Source of the DNA: Strigops habroptila
Taxonomy: Eukaryota > Chordata > Aves > Psittaciformes > Psittacidae
DNA: 64,000 bases
Direction of reading: 5' to 3'
Assembly (NCBI RefSeq): GCF_004027225.2
Contig: NC_044297.2
Location: 3,554,047 to 3,618,046, forward strand
The notes beneath the pieces are model-generated. The model was not told where the DNA came from, ran no database searches, and saw only the letters and a list, made by a program, of their open reading frames with translations. Every line of letters begins with the position of its first letter. The first letter of the stretch is position 1. The position numbers were made by a program, and so were the translations under genes. Shown here in pieces: positions 1 to 12,875 of the stretch.

Positions 1-3000
1 CTTTTGGTTACCTGCTCTTCCCCAGCGCTACACCTTGGAGTTGTGGGTGAGAAGGAGCTTCCAAGCCCACAGCTCTCCATGCTCAGCTGCTCTAAGCACG
101 GTCTCTCACTCCTCTCTGCAGGGTCTCACTCACCCTTCCCAGCCCCACGCACCCCACTCTCTCCTCATAGAGCCCAGTTGCTCCAGACAGCCCCAGACCT
201 GGGTGCATCCTTCCAGCAGAGATGCCCAGGTCAGAGCTTCTGCTGCTCTGGGGCAGAACCATGCCCTCAGCACACCCTGATGGCCCAAGCAGCTCTGCAT
301 TACCTCTCCCAGCACTGCCAGAGCTCCCTTCCAACAAACAGCCCCTCCAACAGCCAGAGCCCCTGGTTCCTGGCCAGGAGCTTTATGGGCAATGGTGGTA
401 ACGAGCCCAGTTCATTGGGGACCAGCTGAGCTCAAAGGTGTGGATAACCTTTCCTTAGGGACTTGCTAACTAGCAGAGATTTGGCTTCACTTGTGCGCAA
501 CACACAGGCATCAGCCTGCAGAATGAAAACTAAGCACAGCTGCCAAGAGCACAGGAATTGTGCTGCGGATCAGACAATCTCTGCTAGACAACCAGGAGCA
601 TTGATGTTGTGAGCTGATGGAGGGGAAAATACTCAATATCTACAGAGTCTGCTATTTTTGGTTGAGGCATGGGTAAACACTAGCACAGACAACAAGGGAA
701 CATCAGTACATTTTGCACTCTGGATTCATTCTGTGGCAAATATTTTCTTTACAGAAGCCACTCAAGCTAATACGTAGGAAGCATAAAAGCACTATTTCTG
801 CTTCACTGATTTGTACTAGCAAGGGCATACTGGGTACACATTGCAAAGGAGAAGCAGGACCAGCAAATCTGCAAGGACAGCAAGGAGTTAAAGAGTTCTG
901 CAGCAGATCAGGCACAAAGCATCACCCAGCATGGTGCTGTTCTGTGCTGCAGTTCCAGGGACTGTGACCTGCAGCATCCCTGTGTTGTGTAAGTGAAAGC
1001 ACTGGCAATTATATGCTGAATTTCCACAGTGTCTTTCATTACAAAGCCACCTGCCCTGTCTGTGGGGTTTGTAGCAGATCCTGACGTGTGGCCACTGCTG
1101 CTCTATAAGGAAATGAGAAAGGCAGAGAGTGAAAAGAACATGCAACGTCCAATTGAAACTGCAGGAGGAAATACCTGGCCTAGGAAAATGAGGTAGATTT
1201 TGAAGGGAGAAGAGCCAGGAGAGATTTAATGGCCCAGACTGACTGTCTGATACAGCATCAGAAATAACAGCACATCCAGCCCACAGGAACACCGTGCCAG
1301 GGAACGGGGCTCATCAGTGACACAGACAGAGGCGCCTCAGCCACATTCTGTCACCAGAATAAATCTTTCCAAAGAGGCCAAATGACTTAATAAGTCTGGG
1401 ACCCTTCTCTGCTCCGACTGTCAAAACTGTTCCTGAAAACAAGTGGTTTATGTGGGAGCTGAGATCCATCACACCTTGCCTTGCACCAGCACAAACACTG
1501 CGAGGGTGTGATAATATGCCTTGGGAGACTGTATCTGCACCGCACAGCCCCAGCTGCGGGTATTGCAAGGGGTCAAACACCACACATAAAAGCAGTGGGA
1601 GTTGGTGCATCACCAGGTAGGATGCATGTGGGTGCTGTGAGCAGGCACTGCCTGTGCCTGGCTCCCCATGGATGCTGTATCCATGATGAGCACCCGCATC
1701 TGGGGACCAGCACAACCCAAAGTGTGCTGCCGGTGCTGCATGGGCTGCCTGTGAGCTCACACCGATGGACAGCACTGCAGCCCTGTCTGCCCATGGCTCA
1801 TCGAGTGGGGAGAGCAAAGGTGCAGAGGAGCCACAGAGCATCTGCAAGTTGTATATATTCTTTAACCATGCATTTAATTAAACAGAAGACTTGTGCTTTA
1901 TATTAAAATCACACAGCAGCTGACTATTTAAAACACATACACTGAAGCCTGCCAACATGGGAATGGCTCCGGAGCTGCTCTGTGGAAAAACTTCCAAGAG
2001 AAAACGCTGATAAATTTCTCTGAGGCCTTTCCAAATGACCCTCCTGGGTCCAAAAGCAGCCTGGTGTTGTTATGCAAAGAGAAATGGGTCATCGGGTTTG
2101 AATTTCAAGTATTCCTTTATTGCTCACCATGAACATCCTGAGGCTGCTGGCAGATCGAGGCAGGCAAGGTGGGCAGACGGCTGCTGTCTCGCTGCGTTTG
2201 CCATGGTGCCCTTAGCACTGGGAGAGTGATGGATTAGTTCTTGAGCTCCACTTGTTATTCCCAGCACTGCTTCCCTGTCTCTCCTCCCGGTGGGAAGCCT
2301 CCGTGGGCTCTGTCCTCGCCACAGTGACTCACTGAGCTCACATATTGGGGGAGCACGGTGCTGGGGTCGTGGTCCTGGCGTGGATGGTGCCCCAGCAGAG
2401 CCTCCGGAAGGCAGCCCGTGTGGGAAGCATCAACCTCATCATGGATTTCATCTTCAAGCCCTCCAAATGACTCCTGGTTCATTAAAACAGTGAAAGGAAC
2501 CCAGTGACAAGGCCTGAATGTTAAATCCCCAGCAGGGTGAGCAGGTCCAAATGAGGATGCTCTTGGCAGTAACGGGTTGTTCTGCAGCATGGGCTGGGTG
2601 TCCCTTATTACTGGGTGAATCGGGGCTGGAAGATTAATGTGCTTTTCCAAATTCCTTTTCTTTTGGCCTGTGCTAGCACTGTGTTGGTGAGAGGGAATGG
2701 CTTGGCTTTGGCTGTGCTGCAGGGGCGAGGAGCATTCACAGCGTGGATCTTGGCGGTGAGGGCTTTCCCCACTCTCCCATCCCATGTTCCCTGCAGAGCC
2801 AGGCCAGGGCAGGGGATACAAGTGGAGTTCCCGTTCTAAGCACAGAGGAAACATCAGAGGTGCAGGTGGGAACGGGAAAGGCTGGTGGGTACAAGGTGTG
2901 TGTGTGAACCAAACAGGCATCCCACCACTCCAGAGCATCCCATAGTGAGCAGTGTTTGGCTGGTGGCAAAGAGATGCAGCTGAAATAAACCTTAAACCAA

Positions 3001-4367
3001 GAAATACTCAACTGCATGGCACAGATTTCAGATAATTTATTTCCCACATTCCTTTTGAAATACACATCTGTGACTGTCCTCACTTTAGACATGGTACAGA
3101 CGCAAACTCCCTGTTCTCAGAACAGAAATTACTGGGCTGGGTGCTCTCACATACGAAACGCACGATGCTGAATGGCAACAGAGGGAATTGTACAAACCCC
3201 CTAACCACAAACCACAACATGTGCAGCTCACATCTGTCAGTGACAGCTCCAATCTCTGTACAATGCAAAACAATAAATGTGGTTCAAAGCCTGTGAAATT
3301 AGGTGATGGTTGTAACACTATTTAAAGCTCCCAAATTTGAAATAATACGAGGTTTATACTACTTCATTTTACCGTTTACTACCTTTTTCCTCCAACCTAA
3401 TTTGTTGCCATAATTACATTAAACTCAAACTGAATCTTTTTCCAGTCTGCATCCAGCTTGAAGCTTGTTCCTATTTCAGACCCAAAGAAGAATCTGTGTG
3501 CCTTAAAGCTTGTCCATAACTGTATCAGATATTCTAATAACAAAGCAGTACATTTCACTATAAACTTGAATTGGTCTATAGCCTTAGATCATCACTACTA
3601 CAACACTAAGTTACACAGAAGTGATTCTGAGGGTGAAAGTCAACAGGAGCTCTAATGGGCATCACTATTGCTGTGATTACAGCCAGAAAGCAATGAGTAA
3701 ATGGAACCTGTGCCCCACGACCCACTCACAGCGCCCAGGCACCGGCTCCACACTCAGCTCCAATCCTGGTTCCTCTGATCCACCACAGCTGATCTCTAGC
3801 CCTGCTGAGCTATGTGAGAGCATGAGCAGGTCTGACCTGGAGCTAGCGTGAGGCAGCTGGGTCTCTGGGAGCATCCCTACCGCAGCAGTGCATGCAGTGA
3901 TTTCCATTAGCAGGAAGAGCAGGCTTTCTGCACCGCAGCCTGTTCCCCAGCCGAGCCAGTGCCACGGGCATGAACAATCACCAGCTGGTGCCTTCTCTGC
4001 CCTGGCTGTCACCCCCTGAGCCCCAGGCCAGCACCAGGCAAGAGGCAGGGACCTGGCTCCATCCTTGTGTGGCTGCACAGCCCCAGCTCTGGAGGCTTTA
4101 CCCTGGAGTCCTGGAAGGAAACGCCAACATCTGATGCTGCTGTTCCTTCCTGTGTGCTCGTTTGCTGCAGTACCTTTGATCATGTCACTGCCCTTCTCCA
4201 AGAGCAGTACCAAAACTGATGTGTGAAGTGTGAAATAACAGAGACTCTCTGGGCAGCATCTTTGGGTCAAGCAGTGTTTTATTAGTGTACTGTCCTCCGA
4301 AACAAACCAAAACACCCCACACACAGAGGCCAGGGGGTCTTCCTCAACCTAGCTCTGCCGGGCTACA

Positions 4368-4500
4368 GACTGGTTGAGGTGGGCAGGGACCTCTGGAGTC
4401 AACTTGTCCAACCCCTGCTCAAGCAGGGCCACTTAGGGCCGGCTGCCCTGAGGGCTTCCAAGTGTGTCCAAGGACAGAGACTCCACCAGCTCCCTGTGTT
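4368..4500 (-). mobile_element. Old CR1 LINE 3' fragment
   Basis: The + strand reads GGTTGAGGT...GGGACCTCTGGAGT...CCAACCCCTGCTCAAGCAGGGCCAC, the reverse complement of a CR1 3' region, but of a different and more diverged subfamily from the others here. The terminal octamer repeat is lost. It is 5'-truncated, with no coding capacity. Confidence 0.75.
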
Positions 4501-5451
4501 ATTGCTGAGTGTGGGTTTTGTGGTAGGACTGTTGTCCAGGACTGGGCTGGGATGCCTTTGTTCACCATCATCCTTCCAAAGAGAAGTGTTACACAAGTGC
4601 AAAGGATGTTAACATCCTGCTAGGCACTTGCAGCACATGTGGATGTGCTGGGGAAACGCTCTGGGCTGATGCCCTGACCTGGGGACCAGTGATGGTTTTG
4701 TGTCAGCTCAGTGGGACCGGGGCACATCCCATGCCCCTGCAGAGCTCATGCCTAGAAAACATCAGTGGGTCCTACCCAAGAAGTGCTGAAGCAAGGGGGT
4801 TGGGAGAAGGAAATAAACAGGCCAGAAGGAAATAGGCTTTGCTCACAAAAGCAGAAAGCCTGTGATTTAGTCTTCTTGTAGGCACTTACTGGTAAATGGC
4901 CATAGATGTAATGTTCAGGATGACATTCAAAATCAAGATGAGTTTTACCAAAGTGCTGTTTCCCGTGGGTAAAGCAGGGCTTGTCTGCTTTTCTCGTGCA
5001 AATATCTTAATAGCTTGGCTTAAGGAGCTTTCCAGCTCACATCAGTGCTTGCTGGGCTGTATCAGAGACTGCACTGATTTATACTGCCCTGCTTATCAAC
5101 TGTGCTTCGCTGCCCACTGAGTAAAATCACTAGAAAAGAGCATCTCTCCTTTTAGCTCTGTTCTGTATGGTTTTAGCTCAGTGGTGATTTTGGTTTCCTC
5201 TACAAGTTGCTTTGCTTTAGCTCTTGCCAGCCAGGATAGCACACTCGTCCTGCCTTTTACTGTGCCTCTTCCTATTTGACTCAGTGGAGTGACGCACCAC
5301 AAATCACCTTCTAATTCCATCGGTGTCGAAGCAGAACACGATGGTCACTCAGCCACCTTTTGGTCTCATTCTAGATGATGGATCCTGAGTCAGCGCAGTG
5401 CCAGCACACACAGAGGGCTTGACACTGATGGGTGCAGGAGCTGCACCAAGT

Positions 5452-5502
5452 CCACATGTTTGTGGATCAAATCCACGTGTTTGGCTGCATCAAATCCACA
5501 TG
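5452..5502. promoter_or_regulatory. Three spaced E-box-like sites
   Basis: CCACATG, CCACGTG and CCACATG occur at 5452, 5473 and 5496, 21 and 23 bp apart, the last two preceded by the same TCAAAT. This could be a degenerate tandem repeat or a small bHLH-factor cluster. There is no functional evidence. Confidence 0.3.
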
Positions 5503-6527
5503 GGATCCAGCTGGAATTTTGCAGGACATTGGCCATTCCCTCTGCCCAAGTCAAGGCAAAAACAAACCTAAGGATTTGGGATCGGGGGGAATTGTTTGGT
5601 TTGGTTTAAACTAGCATTACCTTTTTACTGAGATTCATGTTAATGCATCGCCACGCTAATGAACCTGCATTAGGAAGTGACTCACATTGGGGGAAGCGAT
5701 CGAGACAGCACTCCTGGTGATTTAGAGGTGCATGATCTAAGCTGGACTCAGGCCAGACCTCTCTGAAGGTGCGTGTGCTGCTTAAACCTGTGGGAAGAGC
5801 GGAAGGCAGAGGCTTGAGCAGTCGGTGCCTCACGCTGCTCTCAAGGGCAGGTTCAAGGAAGAATCCACATGGCACCTATTAAAACAAAAGTCCCCTTCTG
5901 GCAGCCTCAGCCAGAACACCCAGTGGCACAAATATCTCGGTTTCCGTGCTCTGCAAGGCCAGACATGAAAGCAGCATCCTCACAGAGCCCACCCGGGGTC
6001 CCCACTCATCATCATCACAACCCTGGCTCCAGCAAGATTGCTTTTTCATTATTTAATACCCTCCACCTATTTCAGTCCACATTCCCCAACAAAGATAATA
6101 ATTTCCTCATTAGGAGAAGCTATTGAATCAATAGCATAGAGCTGTGAGTGAATTGAGGTCATTTGTCTGTTGAGATCAGCATTAGTCTCATTAAAAAGTA
6201 TGTGCGAGTGGGACTTTACAGAAGACACTGTTCTGAACCAGCTTTTCACTATTTCTTCCTTTCTGGAGAGAAAGGCTTGTTCTGATCTATTTCTGACTAT
6301 CAGCTACCTTCGAAAAACCCCCTTCCAACCCCTCGGGGTTCATTTCTCTTCACAGAGCAGCATTCTTCCACCTCAGCCCACCCACACCGAGCCTGGAGAC
6401 CGCACAGAATGGGTGGATGGATGGACAGCACCGGGTCTGCTGTGCTCTGGCATTGGGAGGTGATGCTGGAGCTGATGTGGGGCTGCTCTGCCTCCCTCTG
6501 TCCCTCTTTCAGCGCCCACAAGACACA

Positions 6528-6682
6528 GGGTGGGAATTGGGATGGAGCCTGAGATCCCCATCAGAGCTGAACCAAAGACTAACACTGTGCACCCTACAAT
6601 GAGATCCCTGGGGTGGGAACTGGGATGAAGCCTGAGATCCCCATCAGAGCTGAACCAAAGACTAACACTGTGCACCCTAGCC
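6528..6682. repeat. 83-bp tandem duplication
   Basis: Two near-identical units with an 83-bp period, the second unit slightly incomplete. The shared block runs from GGGTGGGAA through GAGATCCCCATCAGAGCTGA to CACTGTGCACCCTA. A few substitutions (for example AATTGGGATGG against AACTGGGATGA) show that the duplication is not brand new. Confidence 0.9.
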
Positions 6683-9600
6683 ATGGTGGGTTGTGGCTCC
6701 GGTGCCTGGCTTGGATGCTGCTGAGGGTTGCCACATCCTATCAAAGTAAACCAAGGTTACCCTGGATGGTTGTTGCCATGGACTGACAAGGTGCAAACCA
6801 GCTTTTTTTGTCTTCTCCCCATAACATTATTGCTGTTGTTACAGGCTGGGGGGGCAAGCTGCCAAAGTGCCACAGGTTTTGATTCAAGCAATTTCTTAGC
6901 ACATGAACTTAGAGGAGGCTTTATGCTGTGGAGACTATAGCCTTCATTTCCAGGAGCGAGGGAAATCACAAAATATGGGCCTAACTAAATGCCTGAAGGA
7001 CTGTTTAAAACTCGGTTAGATTGCTTGGTGAAATAAAGGCTTTCCACAAGCATTCACTGCGTACTTACAAAGAGCCGGTGTTGCCAAACACTACATTTGA
7101 ACTCATTCAGTTGTTTACATTTACATGATAACTACTATGATTATATCAATGGATTGAAGCTCTGGAGTGAAACATCCATCCCACACCTTTGCTTGGGCTC
7201 AATTCCTCCAGCCACTTTTCTATACAGCGAATGCTCCCAGGCTTTTTTCCTGTTCTTCCCTTTGTCCTGTGCAGCCTGCAGTGGGTGGCTGCACATTTCC
7301 CAGCAGCAGCCACGCTTTCTTTCTTCTGGAGCTGTTGTGATTGAAAACCCCTAATTCTGCGCTGCCTCCCTGCTCAGATCGCTGAGAGCTTCCTCTTTCA
7401 AAGCATTGTCGCTCAATATTTGTACAGCATTTATATGAGTGGTGCCTGCTCTGGGCTCCAGACACATGCTGCTGCTGGCACTTTGCACAGTGAAGGGGAT
7501 GCTCCATGGATCGACAGTGGTTTCCCCATCTTCTGCTCTGCTATTCGCAGAGCAATAGGAGTTTGGAGCAGGGGGACCTTGTTTTCTGCTGCAGGAGCTT
7601 GGAGCTCTCTCCTTGCTCCTCATCAGTGAGCAGCTTTGCTGGCAGAGAATGGGGAAAAAAAGAATCTCTTATCTCCTTGTTCTCTCTTCCAAATGTCCTT
7701 TATTGTCTGTGCCCTTGGATCCCCGATTAGGAATTTGTGCTCAGGGCTTGTTCTGAGCCTAGACTGGGTCAACCTTTTACCAATTGACATGTCAAAAACA
7801 CCCAGCAAAAAGTGATGTTCAGGCTGTCTCGGAGGTGTCACAACAGGCACAAAATCCTGTTAAACAGTCCTTGTTGTAAATAGCATCCATAGAGCTATTA
7901 AGAGAAAAATAAAGGCAGAGATAAAGAAAGATAGAGGCAGAGAATGACAGATCCTAAAACATGTGTTTTCTGCAATTTCTTTTCTTACACAATAGATGCA
8001 GTTTCTTTCTCTCCTCAGCCTGGAGAGATAGGCTTGACAAGCATGGTATCACCAGCAGCATCTAACAACAGCTCCTTGCTATTAATAAGCAAATTGAAAT
8101 GCACACACTGATTAAAAACATATTATCCAAATGCCATTGTCAAGGACCCATGAGCACGCCACAAGACTCGATTTAGTGAGCATGGCCCACGGAGGGGATG
8201 CTGCTCCCTTCCACAGCAGTGAGGCCAGCGAGTTACCATCACTGCTGCACCAGCACCAGGAAAGGATCTGCAGAGAGAGCCCTGTCCAGGCTTCTTAAGA
8301 CTGTCACAGATTCACCCAGTTCTGCATTTAAGCTCAGGCACCGGCCCTCCGTGGTACCCGCAGTGTTGGTGATGATGCATTTTACTTCTAAGCTTTGGCA
8401 TCCATGGTCACCATGTCAAAAAGGGGGGTGAAAGTGGACAAGACCATCCTGGAGAGATGCTGAGCATCAGCTGCTCATGTTCTGCCCCAGCCTGCAGCAA
8501 AATCCCAGCCCGCAACCCTGCTGTTGGAGGATATGAAGCAAGGTCCTGGCAGGAGTACAAGCCAGCTGCACTCAGAGATGAGTTTAGTAGTACTGGCAGG
8601 ATTATGAGATGCACAAAGGTGCTGGGAAAACGAGTATATGATATAGAGAAGGAATTTTATGGAGTTTGCTTCAGATGTCTTGTATAACATGTAGATGTTC
8701 TGCGTGGAAAATGAAGAATATACATACAAATGTTTTCGCTCCTCAATTTAAAGTAACCTTGGCGGATGCAATCGTTGTTCTGCATCTATTCTCAAAGAGC
8801 TCTAATCTATCTGCAGACAGTGTTTAAGCCTGGGGTGCTGGACTAGTCTCAACATCAGAGGAGAGCATGCAATCTGGAGGCATTTCTGCAGGGATCACTG
8901 ACTTACCATTTGGAGATTTGTCTTTTTATGTCTTGCTTTGAAAGCCTGATGAACTTAGGAAAAGCAAGAGATTAGAAGGATTTAGGGACTGAAGCCAGAT
9001 TGACTGGACCAGGACAATATTGGCACCACACAGACACAGCTACTCCGGATGGGAACAGGATGGAGTAGGGGGATGTGATGGGGCACCTCAATCTCCTCTC
9101 ATGCCTCTTGCTCACAGGGGCTGGTGGGATGTGGCACTGATCCTCTGCTCTTGCCTATGTGCAGCTTTGTGGTGGCACTGGACAAACCATCCACCTGAAA
9201 GCTGCCAGAGTTGCATAAACACCTAGATTTATCTAAATTAGGGACAGATCCTCTGTCTTTGGTTGTTCTCTTAGACCAAGCAAAGCAGCAGCTCTAGGCC
9301 CAGCCAGCCAGGGCAGAAGAAGGACAGACAGGCTTGTACAGGCTGAGATCACCCCAGCTCACTGCAGCAGCATCAGAGCTGGCTCCACAACTGCCTAGGG
9401 AAAGAAATGGTCTTTGTGCTGTCATTAGTTTGCTGCAATTAGCATGTAGTGATTACTTGAGCACACAAGGTAGATGGGTTTTTCCCCTCTCCTGATATAA
9501 CCGCCTTTGCAGCACCTTGGGTGCAGCTTGGAGGAAGGTGCAGATGCTGTGGGAAGGAAGGATTTGAGGGGAAGGAGGCTGCACACACACGAATGATGTG

Positions 9601-12404
9601 CTCTAGTTCCGTAAATCACTCTCTCTGTAAAGAGGCAGTTTAGCTTCAGAAACACTGGCATCTTATGTTACTACCCAAAACACAGTAAGTGGAACAGCCC
9701 CACAGCTATGAAACCTAAGGAGATGCTTACTCGTCTGTGAACAACCCATTCTCCTCCACACATGAAAGGCATTGATGCAAGAGCACATATTAATCATATT
9801 GAGCTTCTTCAGTATCTTTTACTGTCCCCGCAGAGTAAACAATTAGACTCTGCAGTGCCTCTGACCCTTCCCTGCGCTCGACTGAAGGCACAAGCGCATC
9901 CCGCAGCCTAGCCGGGGCGGTGAGCCGAGCCCCAGGGATGCGGAACAGCAAAGGTCCTTCCTCCAACTCAGTTCCTTCTCTCTGTTTAGATCCCTTAGCA
10001 AGGCAGAAGAACTGAGGTGCTGCTGGGCACAGGCCTGGAGCACAGTGCAGGGGATAACGCTGTTTTGCTGACACCTCCCCTCTACCATGAACTTCCAGCA
10101 GGAGGAAGCTGTCAGTGCAGGAGCACAACTGGAATGGCACATGCACAAACCCAAGAGTATTGCCTATGTGAGCACGTGCAGAGGGCAGCACACGAGTTCA
10201 CAGCTCAAACATACACATTAGGGACCTGGCCCCACACCATCTGTAACCTCTGGCATCACACGTGATGCTATTCATACTCATTTCACCAGATGTGAAGATG
10301 CGATAGAGTTGCTCTGTTCTGTCAGGCAGCTATTATACAGATGTAGCACGTCCTGTTGATTAAACGCCAAATGAAGATAAAGCACTGAACATTGCCTATT
10401 AAGTCTATTTGCCAACAGATTTCATTTTGCTGTGGCAAAAAAACCTAAACCCAAATCACAGGAGTCTCATTTGTTCTTAGAGTAGAAGGGGTCTATTTAG
10501 TCTTCACTGCTGGCAGACAACATAACATGGGCTTCTTCAGAGCAACACTTATTATTGATCTGCCTCTTTATTTAGGATAATTATTTCTCTTCTCTCCTGA
10601 AGATTTGGAAAAAGTCTTTTAAAAGTGAATCTGCTCAGTTTGGGCTTCTAATTGTTTTTACTGGTGGAGTCCTACAGGTATCAGCATTGGCTTCGGGACA
10701 GCTTCTTGGTGTGTGCTGCCTTGTGACTTCATGACTTTCAATATTCCCTTTCCCCAAAACACGGCTGAGCACAGCTTTACAGCGAGGCTGCCTTCATTTC
10801 ACCTGCACATCTGCCTCTTTGTGCAAACCCTTTGGGTGCTGCTTCCCTCAAAGGGAGGCAGAGCAAGGTCACTGGGCAGCACTGACAGCATCCCCTGCTG
10901 CAGAGCTTGGAATCTTATGAGCTACCATATTACAATATACAATAATAGTAATAATTCCATGAACATATAACATGACACTTGCATTACAACTGCGGCTTTC
11001 CAAGTGACGTGCCCAAACATCTCTCGCCTGAACCATACAGTGCTACTCAACACCAAAATGCAGACCAATACACTCTGTTTTGGTTTATTAAGGTGCAGCA
11101 AAGCGGATGGAGGACACAGATTCCTCATCTGCATCCATTTTGTTCACTTGGCAGACAACTCACAGACCTGCAGGCCATGGTGCTGAGCTGTGGCTTATAA
11201 GTTTCCCTGATGCAGAGCCAGTAGAAGCAGGTCACTGCTCTTCCTTGAGATGCTGGAGGAGTGGATTTGCACCTTGCTGGGGTTCCTGGTAAATGAACTG
11301 ATGGATCCATACACATCACTGCTGCCTTCCAAAGACACAAGAGAGCCTCTAGCTGAGTGTGCACAAAGGAAATGTCAAAGCCTGTTATTTCAGAGATGCA
11401 GAAGCAGGGAAATGGCCACAGTCTCAAAGAATTGTGCTACTACATATACATAAACCCACCAGATAGCTCTTTAAAGACATGGTGCTTAATCTCTAGCAGC
11501 ATTCACAAGACAGGTTCTCTGCATGCAAAGCGCACTCACCGCGTTCGTGCACCAGAGCACAGGGAGGTTTGTTTTGCATCACTCGTAGTACCTATGTGAA
11601 ACGGGATCATGTTCACTGCAGCTCTTTGCATTGCAGCAGGTGAGGTCTCTCTGTGCTGACTGCAGTAGAAAAGCTAAAATCCTTGTGAGCTCCCTCTTCC
11701 CAGCGCATTGAGTCACTTTTGATTCTGCTCCCCCCAAAGCCAGCGAGGAATAAGCACCTTCCCTACAGAGCAGCCCCAAACTGCTGCAGCCTGGGACCCG
11801 GCAGGGCTCTGCGCACCAGTGTTCCTCTTGGGCAGTTAGGGCTGGGTTTCGGTCAACTTTTGCTCCTTTAAATCCTTTGAGTTTTTCCTCTCTGTGAGCA
11901 AGGACCCCCGAGCATCGCTCCCTGCATGTGCCCTGCCTGCGGAGCCGTCAGATGGGGTCCTTCATGGGTGCTGGGACCCTGCTAGAGGGCTTCCAGAGGC
12001 ACCCAGCACCCGGAGCATCCCCAGCACCTCCAGCTCCCTGCAGACCTGACCCTGCCCAGCGCTTCACCTCTTGCAGCACCAGCATGGCTGCAGCATACGG
12101 GGGTTCTGATGCAGGGAAACCTTTGGTCCAAGCCCTCTGGGAGATGCTGGAGCTCGGTGGGAGGCTCCACAGCATCCAGGGACGCAGGCAGCAGAGCTTT
12201 GGGGTTGCATCGGCAATGGTGATGAAGGGAACAGCTTCCATCCAGCCTGTAGGAAATCTACTGGCAGGAAAAGGATTTCACGCTGTCATTTGAGTTTTCT
12301 TTGCTCAGTGAACCATTTGTTTCGCTGAAGTCAAAGAGGAAAGGAAAAAGATTCATCCACTCTACAATCCCTGTGATTGATTTTTTGCTGCTCGTTATGT
12401 GTTG

Positions 12405-12445
12405 ACACAAACCATGCTGGAGAAGGTGAAGAAAGTATGTTTATT
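12405..12445 (-). terminator. Polyadenylation signal and downstream GU-rich element
   Basis: On the minus strand AATAAA lies at 12445-12440 and a GU-rich element (TGGTTTGTGT) at 12414-12405, about 26-36 nt further on. That is the usual layout around a cleavage site, which would fall near 12,420. No other AATAAA or ATTAAA occurs on this strand between the stop codon and this point. Confidence 0.6.
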
Positions 12446-12859
12446 TCTGATTGAAGACTGATTACATCACTATCATGGATAATGTAATAGAATAATTTTA
12501 TACCCTTGGGAGAAATCTAAGAATAAATATGAAAAAGTAAAATATTTTGTTTCCACTGTCTCTGAAGATGAGTGATGATTAAGTGCTGTATTTACAGGGG
12601 AGTTATCATACTCTAGACTCTGTGCTGAATAAATATTATCTTGAAAGGGTAAAAAAGTCCATTGAAATAGTTTAACTCACCACAAAATTAAAAAAAACCA
12701 AAAAATAATATCCATGTATTTGTCCCAAGCGAAGGTTAGTGACATGTTAATAACTGAATCCACATGGGATCATTGTCCAAGAAAGGATCCTCTCCCTGCT
12801 CACCAGTTCCCCTCGCAGAAGCAGCCTCGGTGGTTTTCCGTGTCTCGACTGATGAACTA
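12420..12859 (-). other. ZMAT4: Inferred 3' UTR of ZMAT4
   Basis: This is the AT-rich sequence following the stop codon on the minus strand. It contains two AU-rich motifs of the form TATTTATT (around 12522-12530 and 12628-12637 on the + strand complement), which may influence mRNA stability. The end is set by the first AATAAA on the sense strand. Longer 3' UTRs that use more distal signals cannot be excluded. Confidence 0.6.
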
Positions 12860-12875
12860 CTACTGGTTCTTCAGG
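12860..12875 (-). CDS. ZMAT4: ZMAT4 terminal coding portion (end of codon 225, LKNQ, stop)
   Basis: After the acceptor CTTGCAG (ending at 12876) the exon supplies the last base of Asn225, then L-K-N-Q and TAG at 12862-12860. This restores the ZMAT4 C-terminus, which I recall as ...TNLKNK in human. The phase-2 join is exact and brings the total to 229 residues. Only 16 coding bases lie here, so the call depends on the match of four residues, the frame, the acceptor and the position. I consider it good but less certain than the finger exons. Confidence 0.85.

Larger units (their letters stand above)
1..12404. other. Gene-free flank beyond the ZMAT4 3' end
   Basis: No ORF here has recognisable domains, splice structure or family resemblance. 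The long minus-strand ORFs around 1.3-1.8, 2.3-2.9 and 3.7-4.3 kb look like chance ORFs of low complexity. Only the CR1 piece, the 83-bp duplication and the E-box-like cluster stand out. Regulatory elements could be present, but cannot be told from single-sequence reading. Confidence 0.7.

Noticed and set aside
2255..2938. 227-codon minus-strand ORF, the longest in the window
   Set aside because: The translation is proline-, histidine- and serine-rich without any recognisable domain. It lacks splice context and lies in gene-free flank with several overlapping ORFs in other frames.
5174..5184. TAGCTCAGTGG, a perfect match to a tRNA A box
   Set aside because: No B box (GGTTCGANNCC) follows at a suitable distance and no cloverleaf can be drawn. 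It is not a tRNA or a tRNA-derived SINE.
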